NCBI RefSeq assembly: GCF_030929615.1
Contig: NZ_JAVFVU010000013.1
Coordinates: forward strand, 62,001-126,000
Reading direction: 5' to 3'
Length of the DNA: 64,000 nucleotides
Source: Dyadobacter sp. LHD-138
GTDB lineage: Bacteria; Bacteroidota; Bacteroidia; Cytophagales; Spirosomataceae
Shown: piece after piece, positions 63,482-64,000 of the stretch
Numbering within the stretch: position 1 is the stretch's first letter
Layout: each line of letters begins with the position of its first letter
The notes under the pieces: model-generated
The model's input: only the letters and a program-made list of their open reading frames with translations
Databases searched by the model: none
What the model was told of the DNA's origin: nothing
Program-made: the position numbers and the translations under genes

Positions 63482-64000
63482 ATGTTGAATTTTAAAATAA
63501 GTCGTTTATTCTTTATTTTACTTTTTTTCATAGCTTACGGCAAGAGCTCAATAGCCCAGCAAACCTTCCAGCCCAACTGGCCTTCTCTTGAAAAACATAA
63601 CGAGGTGCCTGAATGGATACGCGATGCGAAATTCGGGATTTACTGTCATTGGGGTGTATATGCAGTACCGGCCTACAACAACGAACACTACATTCAGCAC
63701 ATGCACAACGACAGTCCTGACTATTCAAAGTTGGGGACCTACAAACGCCACCTTGCGCTTTACGGGCCGTTGGAGAAGTTTGATTACCACGATTTTATTC
63801 CCATGTTCAAAGGTGAAAAGTTTAATGCCGATGAATGGGCTGATCTGTTTGTAAAAGGCGGCGCGCGTTTTGCCGGGCCGGTGGCGGAGCATCACGACGG
63901 ATTTGCCATGTGGGACAGCAAGTTAACGCCTTTCAATGCGAAAGCTATGGGGCCCAAACGTGATGTGGTTGGTGAACTGGAAAAATCCATTCGCGGACGC
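63482..64000 (+). CDS. GH29-family alpha-L-fucosidase, N-terminal part (cut by window edge)
   Basis: An open frame of 173 codons running to the last base. It has a signal peptide (LFFILLFFIAYGKSSIAQQ), then WIRDAKFGIYCHWGVYAVPA and the GH29 signature AEHHDGFAMWDSK. GH29 is a retaining family that releases L-fucose. The nucleophile region lies beyond the edge. It continues PUL 3 beyond the higBA insertion. Confidence 0.93.
   Translation, partial: MLNFKISRLFFILLFFIAYGKSSIAQQTFQPNWPSLEKHNEVPEWIRDAKFGIYCHWGVYAVPAYNNEHYIQHMHNDSPDYSKLGTYKRHLALYGPLEKFDYHDFIPMFKGEKFNADEWADLFVKGGARFAGPVAEHHDGFAMWDSKLTPFNAKAMGPKRDVVGELEKSIRGR

Overview
The window looks like chromosomal DNA of a Bacteroidota bacterium, most likely a cytophagalean such as Dyadobacter or a close relative. 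This rests on three SusC/SusD outer-membrane glycan-uptake pairs, lipoprotein and Sec signals typical of the phylum, a zinc-finger-less TopA with a Lys/Ala tail, scarce Shine-Dalgarno sequences and AT-rich intergenic DNA. The genus is inference; no rRNA or other marker gene is present.

Layout. (1) 1-4531: dispersed inverted repeats, then topA-cobB-folD on the minus strand. (2) 4853-10337: an aconitase block made of a decayed 5' fragment of an aconitase gene, an intact acnB and an intact mitochondrial-type aconitase. (3) 10424-12328: a YceI protein and a membrane-anchored metallo-beta-lactamase-fold hydrolase. (4) 12678-20830: a TetR-controlled tripartite RND efflux operon (TolC, adaptor, pump) that continues into an acyl carrier protein, an NDH-2-like flavoprotein and an unknown 112-aa protein. 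A 19-bp sequence occurs in opposite orientations in front of tetR and in front of tolC, so it is a strong operator candidate. (5) 20836-21330: a YdcF-type protein.

(6) 21784-58487 and on to the right edge is plant-polysaccharide territory. PUL 1 (21784-42395) has SusCD, a PL1 pectate-lyase-like enzyme, a beta-helix protein with a large C-terminal domain, an (alpha/alpha)6 glycosidase, a sialidase-fold protein, an exported TIM-barrel isomerase-like protein, a DUF3826 protein, a GH95 enzyme, a glycerol-kinase-like sugar kinase and a DUF5060-type glycosidase. PUL 2 (42701-49333) has SusCD followed by an Asp/Glu-racemase-fold enzyme and a BASS transporter. Between PUL 2 and PUL 3 lie a DUF433/DUF5615 toxin-antitoxin pair, a YchJ-like protein, and a minus-strand pair made of a RuBisCO-like protein and a DUF1537 acid-sugar kinase. 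PUL 3 (53859 to the edge) has SusCD, a sialidase-fold protein, a GH127 beta-L-arabinofuranosidase with a complete zinc/cysteine site, a higBA toxin-antitoxin pair on the other strand, and the start of a GH29 alpha-L-fucosidase.

Taken together, the enzymes suit breakdown of pectin (homogalacturonan backbone plus rhamnogalacturonan side chains carrying L-arabinose, L-fucose or L-galactose, and possibly D-apiose). The kinase plus RuBisCO-like pair matches the known 3-oxo-isoapionate branch of D-apiose catabolism, so outer-membrane capture and intracellular use of a rare pectin sugar may sit side by side. That link is inference. The most notable non-coding signals are a decaying ~55-bp tandem array at 34532-34931, twin perfect hairpins with T-rich loops between PUL 1 genes, and a shared AT-rich motif at nearly the same distance before two susC genes.
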